Positions 7,953 through 16,377 of a stretch of DNA of 38,493 nt are shown here, in pieces (the first letter of the stretch is position 1; every line of letters starts with the position of its first letter). Under the pieces are notes generated by a model. The model saw nothing but the letters and a program-made list of their open reading frames with translations, was not told where the DNA came from and searched no databases. The position numbers and the translations under genes were made by a program. Source of the DNA: an uncultured Collinsella sp. (GTDB taxonomy: Bacteria > Actinomycetota > Coriobacteriia > Coriobacteriales > Coriobacteriaceae); the NCBI GenBank assembly GCA_958421655.1, contig CATZMG010000013.1, positions 1 to 38,493 on the forward strand, given 5' to 3'.

Positions 7953-9317
7953 CTACTCGTCAGCGCCGAGCGCATCCACGGCAGCGACAAAAGCCTCAAC
8001 CTGCTTGTCGTCCATCTGCGTGGCCAGGCGCCCCACGGGCTCGTCGTAGGCAAACTGCACCTTATCGATAAAGCAATCCCAAGCACGCTCGTCCACACGC
8101 ACGCCGGCCTCGCAATACTGACTGAGCTTTTTGAGTCCATACCAAAACGCGTTCACATGACGCGCGGGGTCCTCATCCAGCACGCCATCATAACGGCGTC
8201 CATTGAACTCGCGCATGCGTGCCACGGCAACCTCGAGCGAGTCGCCGCCCTCGGCCGAAGCCTCATCCACAAGCTCGGGAATCGGAACCTCACGGCGAAC
8301 ATCATGCCTTGTAGTGCCATCGTACTCGCCCACCAGCACGTCTTCGTTAAGCCGTGAATCGTAGTCTAAATAGCTCGAGCCCCGGCAAATCCCATGCGGT
8401 GAGCCAGAGCCAAACGCACAGAACAACCCACCGTCGGCAACAACACGACGGTAGGTATCAAACGACTTCTTAACCTGAGCGAGCAACTCGGAAAGCTCCC
8501 CGGCATCGCACGCCGTCTCACACGCAACGCACACAGACTCGGGCAACGATACCGGCTCCACCGTGCTCCCCGCAACGCGGGCGGCACGCTCGGCCCGATA
8601 CGCCTGAGCCGCCAAGCGCGCTCGCTGCGCAGCGCCGCGCACGTTGGTAAGTTCACGCCCCAACGCCACGTCACTAGCAACATCGCCAGCCAAATCGCCC
8701 GTAAACCCGCCAGCGCCCTGCGACCCTGTCGCACTCAGCTCGGACTCAAACGTCGCTGTGATCATACCCGCAAGGTCCGTCGCATCGGCGGCACAACGCA
8801 ACTGCTCCAGCTGCGTGCACAGCAGATCGGCATCCAGGGGCACGGCATCCACAACGCGCACGTCACTCAGGCGTGCCGCATCCCGCAACACCAAGGCCCC
8901 CGCAGTATCGTACGCCGCGTGAACCCTGTCCGCCGTAGTGGCGCGCAGCTTTACCTCGATAAACGCAAGCGTCTGCTCCAAACGGGCCAGCAACTCGGCC
9001 TTGTCCTCCATGCGCAAAAAGGCAGCATAGCGGCGCTCCATCCGCAGCGGTCCAACAATGCCCACCTGTTTGCGAGCGCGTGCAAGCGCAGCGCCCTCAA
9101 CACGACGGACATACCCGTCAACAGCCCGCACGGCAGACTCGCGCGCAGCGTGCTCGGCGGCCTCGACGCCCGTAAGTACGCCCAGCAGCTCGCGGGAGCG
9201 CGCCTTTCGCACCAACTCCTCGCGATCATACTGCTCAAGCGCCGTCTGACGCTTGGCCACCGACTCAAAGCCAAACAGCTCGTCGAGCAGTTCACCAACA
9301 GAACGCTCGTCTGCCAT
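7953..9317 (-). CDS. unknown protein encoded in the BREX operon
   Basis: The product has 454 residues and I do not recognise it. The first half is helical and rich in Ala, Glu and Arg, with likely coiled-coil stretches (about residues 20-130). A low-complexity Gly/Asp/Ala linker (about residues 200-235) follows. The second half is more mixed and globular, with four Cys residues near positions 270-310 (CVACETAC and later Cys) that might bind metal. Start ATG 9317 has GAGGAGG seven bases upstream; the frame extends five codons further, but that start has no ribosome site. It follows brxL by 77 bases on the same strand, so it is an accessory gene of this BREX operon. Confidence 0.75.
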   Translation of the reverse strand: MADERSVGELLDELFGFESVAKRQTALEQYDREELVRKARSRELLGVLTGVEAAEHAARESAVRAVDGYVRRVEGAALARARKQVGIVGPLRMERRYAAFLRMEDKAELLARLEQTLAFIEVKLRATTADRVHAAYDTAGALVLRDAARLSDVRVVDAVPLDADLLCTQLEQLRCAADATDLAGMITATFESELSATGSQGAGGFTGDLAGDVASDVALGRELTNVRGAAQRARLAAQAYRAERAARVAGSTVEPVSLPESVCVACETACDAGELSELLAQVKKSFDTYRRVVADGGLFCAFGSGSPHGICRGSSYLDYDSRLNEDVLVGEYDGTTRHDVRREVPIPELVDEASAEGGDSLEVAVARMREFNGRRYDGVLDEDPARHVNAFWYGLKKLSQYCEAGVRVDERAWDCFIDKVQFAYDEPVGRLATQMDDKQVEAFVAAVDALGADE

Positions 9318-9394
9318 GGCAGGCCTCCTCACGCACTACGCACCAACATGCTCGCGGGGCGCCCGAACACCGGACGCCCCGCACGCCAGCACCC

Positions 9395-11728
9395 CTACAG
9401 ATCTAGCGCCTTCTTCGCGGCGTCGACCGGGTCGCCATCCATGTAGAACACCGGACTCAGGCCCGAAATGATCTCGGACGACACGCTCTGCAAACCCGCA
9501 ATAGCGCTCAGCGGCAAAATCACACGCTTGGCACCGGCGTTTTTGGCCACACGCATAATGTCCTCGAGCCCGCGGATCTCATCCATAGAGCCCGACATGC
9601 GCAAGATTCCCGGAATCGCCAGCGCGGGCATCGCCGGGCGATTGCACGCCGCGGAGCACAGGCCCACAAACTCGGCGAGCGAAACTTCTTCGGACAGGCC
9701 CTTGCTCTGCAGGTCGTTGTAGAACAGCAGGTAATCCTTGGAGCCAATGTGCATGCCCGGCGCCACGCGGTTCGCCAGGTTCACAAAGTTGTCGAACGCG
9801 GCCTCCAGCGTATCGCGCACCGGCTTGTTAAAGGCCACGCCCTCGTGCTTAAACTTGCACTCGCCGGCGACGGCCTTGTTCTCCAGCTTGTATACGGCGA
9901 CCTCGCCGCCCTGCGACCTGCCTACGCCAAACACGTGGCCGGACAGCAGCGGCCCGTCGGGAATCAGCGTGTCCTCGCTCTGCTCGGGCACACGCACCAC
10001 GTGCACGTCCTGCGGATTGTCGGCATCCATATAGCCCAGGTTGACGTCGATAAACTCGACGCCCGCCATAATCTTGAGCTGCTCCTTTACGCGGCGACGG
10101 CCCTCGATGGCGTAGTCCAGCAGCCAGCGCACGTCGTCCTTGTCCATAGCCTCGTCGGGGAACAGCAGCTTGGCCAGACCGCTAAAGGTCTTGCGCACGG
10201 CGATCTCGTCACGCTTGTTAAAGTCGCTGTTAAAGCGGAAATAACGGTCGATATGGTGCGTAAAGTCCTTGCGGCGCATCTCCTTGCAAAACTCCGACAG
10301 GCAGTCGGTGATCAGACCATAATGACCAGTCAGCAGGCTCGAGCGCATCTTAGGAATTTCCCAACCCGGCAGGTAATAGTGGATACGGTCAAAGAAGGCC
10401 GAATCGTTGTTAAACTCCGGCGGAAATGGATCAAACAGGTGCGTGGTCTTAAGGACATTTTGCACGGTGTCGTTGATGTTGCCCTCAAAGACCATGGAGG
10501 CATCGGCGTTAATCTGGTCGCGGCCGCGCGCATAGCTGCCGCTCGCCATGTAGTCCTTCATGATCTGCACGGCGTTGGTGTCCTTAAAGCGCATGCCGGC
10601 GACCTCGTCGAACGTCACGCAGTCCCAGTGGCCCACCAAGCCCACGCGATCGGCGCGCATGGAGTTCATGCGGCCGAACAGGTTGGCCGTGGTGGTCTGG
10701 CCGCCCGAAAGCAAGATGGCGTAGGGCGAGACCTCTTTGTAGATATGGCTCTTGCCGGTGCCGCGGGGGCCCAGCTCACACAGGTTGTAGTTGCGCTCGA
10801 TCAGCGGCACCATGCGCTCGATAAAGTGCAGGCGCTCTTTCTCGGAAAGCTCGCTGGGTTCGTAGCCAGCCGAACGCAGCAGCATGTTGAGCCACTCGTC
10901 GCGCGTAAAGTATTGGCGCTCGTCAACCATGGCATCCAAGTCCAAATTGGGCATCTGGATGGGCGTGAGCGAAGCCACGCTAAACGGAGAATCCTCGGGT
11001 CCGCGCTTTTTGCGCTTGGCCTTGGAGCGGCGCGGCGCATCGTCGCCAAAGACCTCCATGCCAAACTCGTCTTCCTCATCCACGGGATGGCGATACTCGA
11101 TGATCATAATGCACCAAATACCACCCTGCAGAATCTTGGAATAGTCGCGCACGTACTCGGCCGGCATCACAAACGGCTCGATGGTCAGGTTGGCAAACGA
11201 GGCCACGTAAATATCTTTGTACTCGTCGAGCTTGGCCGTCACCTTATCGATGATGGTAAAGCGGCCCAGCTCGCGAATCTTGGACTTAATGCGCTCGGAC
11301 TCGTCGGGGCGCACGTAGTTATCGGTAAGAATCCTGCGAATGCGGTCAAGGCCCTCCGCCACGGCTTCCTCGTCATCGGTTGAGCAATACATGCCCAGCA
11401 GGTACTCCAGCACAAAGGTTGGCACGTTGGCGCCACGCTTCATAAGGGCCGTCAGGTCCTTGCGCACGATCTTGCCAGCAAAGTGCTCGAGCAGTTTGCC
11501 GTCAAGGCCATCCATGTCGTAGCCGTCGTCCTCGGGAGCCTCGTCAACAGCCTGGTCATAGCCATCGGTCGAGGATTCGTCCTTGGTGGTCGCCGCAGAC
11601 TCAACGGGCACAGCACCCAACGGCTCCGGGGCAGGCACGGCCTCCTCCGCAGGCACGGCCTCCTCCACGGGCACATCCACATCAATCGAGGGAACTTTCC
11701 ACAGATTGTCGTCATTGCTATCAAACAT
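9395..11728 (-). CDS. brxL: BREX Lon-like ATPase/protease BrxL
   Basis: The 777-residue product is the BREX protein BrxL, an AAA+ ATPase with a Lon-type C-terminal domain that forms DNA-binding ring complexes needed for phage defence. The Walker A motif GPRGTGKS is at residues 320-327, followed by the family-typical SGGQTTTANLFGRMN stretch near 341. The C-terminal 110 residues have the Lon-protease-domain pattern. The first 75 residues are an acidic Pro/Glu/Ala-rich linker with a short EEAVPA repeat, which makes the protein about 100 residues longer than typical BrxL. ATG 11728 is preferred because AGGAG lies nine bases upstream. It directly follows pglZ. Confidence 0.92.
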   Translation of the reverse strand: MFDSNDDNLWKVPSIDVDVPVEEAVPAEEAVPAPEPLGAVPVESAATTKDESSTDGYDQAVDEAPEDDGYDMDGLDGKLLEHFAGKIVRKDLTALMKRGANVPTFVLEYLLGMYCSTDDEEAVAEGLDRIRRILTDNYVRPDESERIKSKIRELGRFTIIDKVTAKLDEYKDIYVASFANLTIEPFVMPAEYVRDYSKILQGGIWCIMIIEYRHPVDEEDEFGMEVFGDDAPRRSKAKRKKRGPEDSPFSVASLTPIQMPNLDLDAMVDERQYFTRDEWLNMLLRSAGYEPSELSEKERLHFIERMVPLIERNYNLCELGPRGTGKSHIYKEVSPYAILLSGGQTTTANLFGRMNSMRADRVGLVGHWDCVTFDEVAGMRFKDTNAVQIMKDYMASGSYARGRDQINADASMVFEGNINDTVQNVLKTTHLFDPFPPEFNNDSAFFDRIHYYLPGWEIPKMRSSLLTGHYGLITDCLSEFCKEMRRKDFTHHIDRYFRFNSDFNKRDEIAVRKTFSGLAKLLFPDEAMDKDDVRWLLDYAIEGRRRVKEQLKIMAGVEFIDVNLGYMDADNPQDVHVVRVPEQSEDTLIPDGPLLSGHVFGVGRSQGGEVAVYKLENKAVAGECKFKHEGVAFNKPVRDTLEAAFDNFVNLANRVAPGMHIGSKDYLLFYNDLQSKGLSEEVSLAEFVGLCSAACNRPAMPALAIPGILRMSGSMDEIRGLEDIMRVAKNAGAKRVILPLSAIAGLQSVSSEIISGLSPVFYMDGDPVDAAKKALDL

Positions 11729-11739
11729 AGGGCACACTC

Positions 11740-14448
11740 CTAAAAACCAAAGTCAGCAACAGGGGCAAACGAAACAGCGATGGTATACGTCTCGCGCCAA
11801 ACGATCTTGCCCGTCTCGCGCTCGCGGCAGACCAGATAGTACGGACCCTTGGCCGAGAATCCATCCGCTGCATGCAAGGCAAACTTGGCATGCACCACGC
11901 GCTCCTGCGAGTTAACAGAAGTCTTGTTAGCATGCGCCTTGACCGTATCGCTCACCTCGTTGCCACTTGCATCGGTAAACACCAGCTCGTACTCGCACGG
12001 CAAAACCTTGCCTTGGGCGGGTTCTTCCTGGATCAAGTTGACCGAGAAGAGCGAGTTGGTCACTCGGCGTCCCTCACTTAGTACGCGCAGCGTCGCCACG
12101 CGCGTGTCGACAAAGTCCTTGGAACCCGAGCGCGCACGCCAAAAACCGATAACGGGCACGCAGAGCTCCTGCAGGCTCATGCCGCCGTGGACGTAGTTGT
12201 TAGTGCCGCCGGGACGCTTGAAGTGCACATTCTCGCGCGGGGCAAACCCCTCAAAACCGGCGCCCAAACGTCCCATGTCAACATTAACAAACACCCCGCG
12301 TACCTCGTCCGAAAGCTCGCCCACGGCCTCCTTGGGCACCACCAGATGACGCTTGCCGCACATGACGGGAGCGTCAAGGACGGGAAGGTCCGGCTTGCCG
12401 AGCATCTGGCACTCGCTGAGCTCCCGACGCGTGTAGATAAAGCCGTGGTCCGCCGTTATAACAACACGCGCGCCCGGGGCGTCGGTGCACACGCGACGCG
12501 CCAATGCAGCAAGTTCCTCCACGGCGTCCGCACAGGCACCGAAGACGTCATCCTGCGTAGCGGCCTTCTCGCCCGTGGCATCGATCTTGTTGTGATAGAG
12601 GTAGACGAGTTTTGAGTCCTTGAGCAGCGTCTTGCGTTCGGTTCCCGTCATGTTGAGGTATGTGCTCGAGCGTAAAGCGCGGGCCGTGGGCTCAACGTGG
12701 GCAAGCACGGCCTCGCGCTGCGGAGTCGTGGCAGTGGGCATGCCGTCAGCCAACACAAACGAGCCATCCGCTGCAAGCTCAAGCGCTTGGTGTGGCAGCA
12801 GCGCGGGCATGCCCACCTCAGTAATGGAGGGAAAGACCGCTTGCATGCTAGAGACCTTGACGTTGCCTCCGCGCTCGCGCTCGAGCAGCGCCGCAACGTC
12901 GCGGGCCACCTCATAGCGCAACGCGTCGCTCACGATAGTGACCGTCGTTTTGGCAGAGCCCACAAAGGTGGGCAGCACATGCCAGTAGAACTCATCCTGC
13001 CGCGCAGGGCCATCGATGTAGCCGCAATCGGCCCACTCCCCTTGCGCAGCGGCCGCCCAGCAGGTATTGGCGTCGACCAAGAACCAGTTACTGTAGAGAT
13101 TCTCTGCCCAATCCACCACAGCTCGGGCAGGTTCCTCGAGTACATCGCACTCGACGGAGCGCGCCCGCAGATACGCGGTGCACATATGACGATAGGCGGC
13201 ATCCATGGCATACCAATCGGACGTGTAGGCATCCCACACCTGCTGGGGCTGCGCCAGATGGAAGCCGCCCGCGTGCGCCTGCCTAAACGCGCACATATCG
13301 GCCACAGCGGCAAGCAGGTCAAAGTAGCTCTCGACACGACGGTACCAGCTTAGGTCGCAGCGACGCGCAGCAAATGCGCGCGCATCCTCAACACGGTCCG
13401 CGCCCTGGGCAAACGAGCAGAACAGCTGCGAGAGCACAGCCTCATTGACGCACGGGAACACATCAAGCGAGGCCAGCGCATCGATCGGCAGAGCCTCAAA
13501 CCGCACAAAGAGCCCGCGGGCATCCTCCACCAAACGACAGATCTCAAATAGGTCCTCGCTCGACGCCTGGGTATCGGGGGCCTGGTCCCACGTGCGCACC
13601 GCCTCAAGGCAATAGGGGCCGTAGGCGGGAGCCACATAGCTTTCGAGTCCCTTGAGCGCTCCCTCGGGAAGCGCGGTAGACGCCGCTGTAAGGAGCACAT
13701 GGGATGAAAGCATAAGCAATGAGTCACGCTCATACAGCGGTCCCTCAAACCCATAGCAGCGAAGCATAAAGGCAGAGAGCACATCGCGCACGCAATACTT
13801 GTCCATCAGCTCGGCCAGCGCCTCGGGACCCTCGCGCAGCAGCATGGTCATACAGCCACGCAGCACAAACGCGGGGCGCGCGTCACCAAGCTCTTTACCG
13901 CCAAAATTCACCGTAAGGATGCCGAGTTCGATATCGGATGCGCCCGAGGCATGCGGAACACACGCGGCAAACTTAGCGCAGCGGGTCTTGGCATCAAAGA
14001 ACGTCTTGTGCTCGCGCAGGCTCTCGCGCACGGCGTCGATATTCTCGATGCCCAGCTGATCGGCCAAAAGCGAAAGATAGTCAGCCTGGAACTGATCGGC
14101 ATACAGCTCAACATCGGCAAGCCAATCACCCTCAAGCCTGCCGCGCGGGCAACGGCGATACAGCAAGATATCGCTCGCAAGGTCATCGCGGTTGATGAGC
14201 TTCTTGACGGCAAACATACGGCCCTCGCAGGCCTCAACAAAGCGCACCGGGCGCTCAAAGTCACCGTGAGCAGGCATTACGCCGGCATCGGCCCCCACGC
14301 CGTCGAAACCCTCGGCAGCCAATCGCTCAAACTCAGGAGCAAACTCGCCGTCCGCATCGTGCCAAACCACAACACGGCGCGGCGCGCATGAGGACAACGG
14401 CTGCAAAAATCGCAGCTTGAGCTGTTCTTCTACATCGATCTTGGGCAT
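11740..14448 (-). CDS. pglZ: BREX phosphatase-like protein PglZ (type A)
   Basis: The 902-residue product is the BREX-1 PglZ protein, of the alkaline phosphatase superfamily. The N-terminal WHDADGEF motif (residues 29-36) is typical of the BREX-1 form. The metal-site motifs follow: VSDALR (506-511), the nucleophile region PSITEVGMPALLP (540-552) and ADHGFIY (666-672). PglZ is a core component required in all BREX types and works with PglX. The ribosome site AAGGAT precedes ATG 14448. It begins 23 bases after the pglX C-part and ends 11 bases before brxL starts, consistent with one transcript. Confidence 0.93.
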   Translation of the reverse strand: MPKIDVEEQLKLRFLQPLSSCAPRRVVVWHDADGEFAPEFERLAAEGFDGVGADAGVMPAHGDFERPVRFVEACEGRMFAVKKLINRDDLASDILLYRRCPRGRLEGDWLADVELYADQFQADYLSLLADQLGIENIDAVRESLREHKTFFDAKTRCAKFAACVPHASGASDIELGILTVNFGGKELGDARPAFVLRGCMTMLLREGPEALAELMDKYCVRDVLSAFMLRCYGFEGPLYERDSLLMLSSHVLLTAASTALPEGALKGLESYVAPAYGPYCLEAVRTWDQAPDTQASSEDLFEICRLVEDARGLFVRFEALPIDALASLDVFPCVNEAVLSQLFCSFAQGADRVEDARAFAARRCDLSWYRRVESYFDLLAAVADMCAFRQAHAGGFHLAQPQQVWDAYTSDWYAMDAAYRHMCTAYLRARSVECDVLEEPARAVVDWAENLYSNWFLVDANTCWAAAAQGEWADCGYIDGPARQDEFYWHVLPTFVGSAKTTVTIVSDALRYEVARDVAALLERERGGNVKVSSMQAVFPSITEVGMPALLPHQALELAADGSFVLADGMPTATTPQREAVLAHVEPTARALRSSTYLNMTGTERKTLLKDSKLVYLYHNKIDATGEKAATQDDVFGACADAVEELAALARRVCTDAPGARVVITADHGFIYTRRELSECQMLGKPDLPVLDAPVMCGKRHLVVPKEAVGELSDEVRGVFVNVDMGRLGAGFEGFAPRENVHFKRPGGTNNYVHGGMSLQELCVPVIGFWRARSGSKDFVDTRVATLRVLSEGRRVTNSLFSVNLIQEEPAQGKVLPCEYELVFTDASGNEVSDTVKAHANKTSVNSQERVVHAKFALHAADGFSAKGPYYLVCRERETGKIVWRETYTIAVSFAPVADFGF

Positions 14449-14471
14449 GAATATCCTTACCGTATCTGCAG

Positions 14472-15440
14472 TTACTTAATCTTCGCCAGCACATCCTGAA
14501 ACTTGGCGTAGTTGACCTTGACGCCGTCATCCAGGTCGATCTTAATCATCTGGTCTGCCAAGTGGTGCAGTTTCTCCTCGTAGGCAATGGTCTCTTTGAG
14601 CTGGTCGTTGAGCTTTTTGATGCGCTTATCCAAGCGCACGCGCTCGCCGCGCTCGGCACTGACAAGGGCATCGTTGGCATACCCGATCTGGGCACGGTAG
14701 CGCTCCTGCTGCTCATGCACATAGTCGGTGCGGATGCGAGCCAACAGGTCAGGCTGGTAGCGATGCATGTAAACAAGGCACTTGAAGCCGTTCTTCTTGC
14801 CGCTGTCGAACAGCCAGTAGATGGGGCGCTTCTTATAGGTCTGGCAGTGGTCCTTAAAGAAGTCCTTCAAAAAGTAGGTGCGAATCACCTCGCGCGAGGT
14901 ACCCTTGCCGCCGAGTGCCTCGGCAATAAAGGCCAGGTTCTGCTCAAGCGTCTCCTCGCCATACACGGTGCGCGCAAAGTCGATAAAGTAGCGCACGATG
15001 TCGTCGTCAAAGTACTCGTCATCGGTAATGGGCAGCACGTTATCGCTATCGGGCATAAAGGTCACATGGGCGGGATCGGGCATCTTGGCCAGATAGTCGT
15101 CGACCGTGGCGCCCTGATCGGCCAGGACCAGCCCGTCCACATCCAGCGAATAGCGGCCGAACATGCAGCCCACGGCATAGCTTATGAGCGAGGTGATCTC
15201 ATCGCGCTTGGTACGCACGTATTTGTTACCCTTATAGCTCTCGGGAATCTCGTCGGCGGTGTCGAAGATGCGCGCCACCGAGACGTACTTATCCTCGACC
15301 TCGATGGGCACCTCGCCCTCCATGTTGTAGATCTTGGCAAAGATTCGGTTGAGCTCTTCCTCGTTAGCGCGAAGCTGCTCAAAGCGAGCATTGACCTCGG
15401 CCTTGCGAGCCTCGTATTTTTCTTGAAGTAAAGTGGCCAT
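14472..15440 (-). CDS. pglX: PglX C-terminal part (separate polypeptide)
   Basis: These 322 residues match the C-terminal third of BREX-1 PglX: the ANEEELNRIF segment (about residues 25-34), EVEDKYV, ISYAVGCMFGRYSLD, the YFLKDFFKDH stretch, KKRPIYWLFDSGKKNGF, and a tail with KIDLDDGVKVNYAKF. In intact PglX this follows directly on the methyltransferase part. Here it has its own ATG (15440) and a GGAAGGA ribosome site, so it is probably made as a second subunit. Joined at residue 4, it would restore a continuous PglX after the RHPLL end of the N-part. It is separated from that part by the Shedu-like gene. Confidence 0.88.
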   Translation of the reverse strand: MATLLQEKYEARKAEVNARFEQLRANEEELNRIFAKIYNMEGEVPIEVEDKYVSVARIFDTADEIPESYKGNKYVRTKRDEITSLISYAVGCMFGRYSLDVDGLVLADQGATVDDYLAKMPDPAHVTFMPDSDNVLPITDDEYFDDDIVRYFIDFARTVYGEETLEQNLAFIAEALGGKGTSREVIRTYFLKDFFKDHCQTYKKRPIYWLFDSGKKNGFKCLVYMHRYQPDLLARIRTDYVHEQQERYRAQIGYANDALVSAERGERVRLDKRIKKLNDQLKETIAYEEKLHHLADQMIKIDLDDGVKVNYAKFQDVLAKIK

Positions 15441-15598
15441 GGTAGTCCTTCCATTGGTCAATCGAATCATTTTCAAGCAATAAGGCAATCGCACACCACT
15501 TACTCCCAATCAGATGTGCAATACAAGCCGTGATTGGCGTCTAAAGCCCACTTTGACCAATACTCATATCTTGAAATTAAAAATTGCTTTCGATCATC

Positions 15599-16369
15599 CT
15601 AGCAGCCGGATTCACGAACAGCATTTGGAAATCCGGACCACTTTGAGCAGGCTCCCGCAACAACAGGCCCCAATCGAAACGTTGGAGGGACCGAGACCGC
15701 ATATTGGCAACCCTTGCCATCGATTCTGATGCAGCCATAGGACATTGAATCACGATTAGGGGAAAGTCGATCGAAAGATAAAATATCGAAGTTATTCCCC
15801 TGAGCGGCCCTACGTTTATCCTGAAGCCACGGATCGTTTTCAAACTCTTTGCGTCTTCCATATATCAATTTAAAAACAGGCTTGACACATTCTGGTCTGG
15901 CAAGCCTATCAGGAATCGAATAACGCTCAAAGAATGCTTCAAGGACATCATGCTTTTTTAAAAGCGCTTTCCATTCCTTTATCTGTTCCAAAGCTTGAGT
16001 GAACTTGGAATTCTGCACATTATCCGAAACACGAAACTCGGCCTTGTCAGGTCTCTCAATTTCAATCAATACAGGAATTAACTCTAAGCTAGTCATAGTT
16101 ATCCACATGAAATCAGGTCGACGAATTATATCTCTGCCTATTTCCGGCTGGCTAATCACAGCCCAAAACAAAGGACCGTGAGACGGGTTACCCTCTAGGG
16201 CACCTGGCAGCATGCATGGATTATGTTCGAAGAAAGACTGGTAATTACGCTCTAATAAATTTTGGTTCTCAAGCATTTTTGAATATTCCATACAGCAGTA
16301 ATCAAAGTACTGATCTTCAGACACTGCAGAAGGTCCATTAGAAACGAGTGAGTATTTTTTCATTAGCAT
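15599..16369 (-). CDS. Shedu-like DUF4263 nuclease inserted in pglX
   Basis: The 256-residue product has the DUF4263 pattern of Shedu (SduA) anti-phage nucleases, a PD-(D/E)XK fold: YQSFFEHNPCMLPG (43-56), RPDF (84-87), the LIEIERP strand (101-107) and the helix ALEQIKEW (126-133). The usual acidic-x-Lys step is EIER here, a variant I believe occurs in other DUF4263 proteins. I chose ATG 16369 (MLMKKYSL) because AGGGG lies six bases upstream and it starts just after the pglX N-part stop. The region is markedly AT-rich (33-40% GC in sampled lines against about 65% in upstream pglX). Its position between the two pglX parts suggests it was acquired as a cassette. Confidence 0.8.
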   Translation of the reverse strand: MLMKKYSLVSNGPSAVSEDQYFDYCCMEYSKMLENQNLLERNYQSFFEHNPCMLPGALEGNPSHGPLFWAVISQPEIGRDIIRRPDFMWITMTSLELIPVLIEIERPDKAEFRVSDNVQNSKFTQALEQIKEWKALLKKHDVLEAFFERYSIPDRLARPECVKPVFKLIYGRRKEFENDPWLQDKRRAAQGNNFDILSFDRLSPNRDSMSYGCIRIDGKGCQYAVSVPPTFRLGPVVAGACSKWSGFPNAVRESGC

Positions 16370-16377
16370 TTCTACCC

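Noticed and set aside
9749..11383. Open frame of 544 codons on the plus strand opposite brxL
   Set aside because: It is the complement of a strongly supported gene in GC-rich DNA, has no ribosome site and no family-like motifs.
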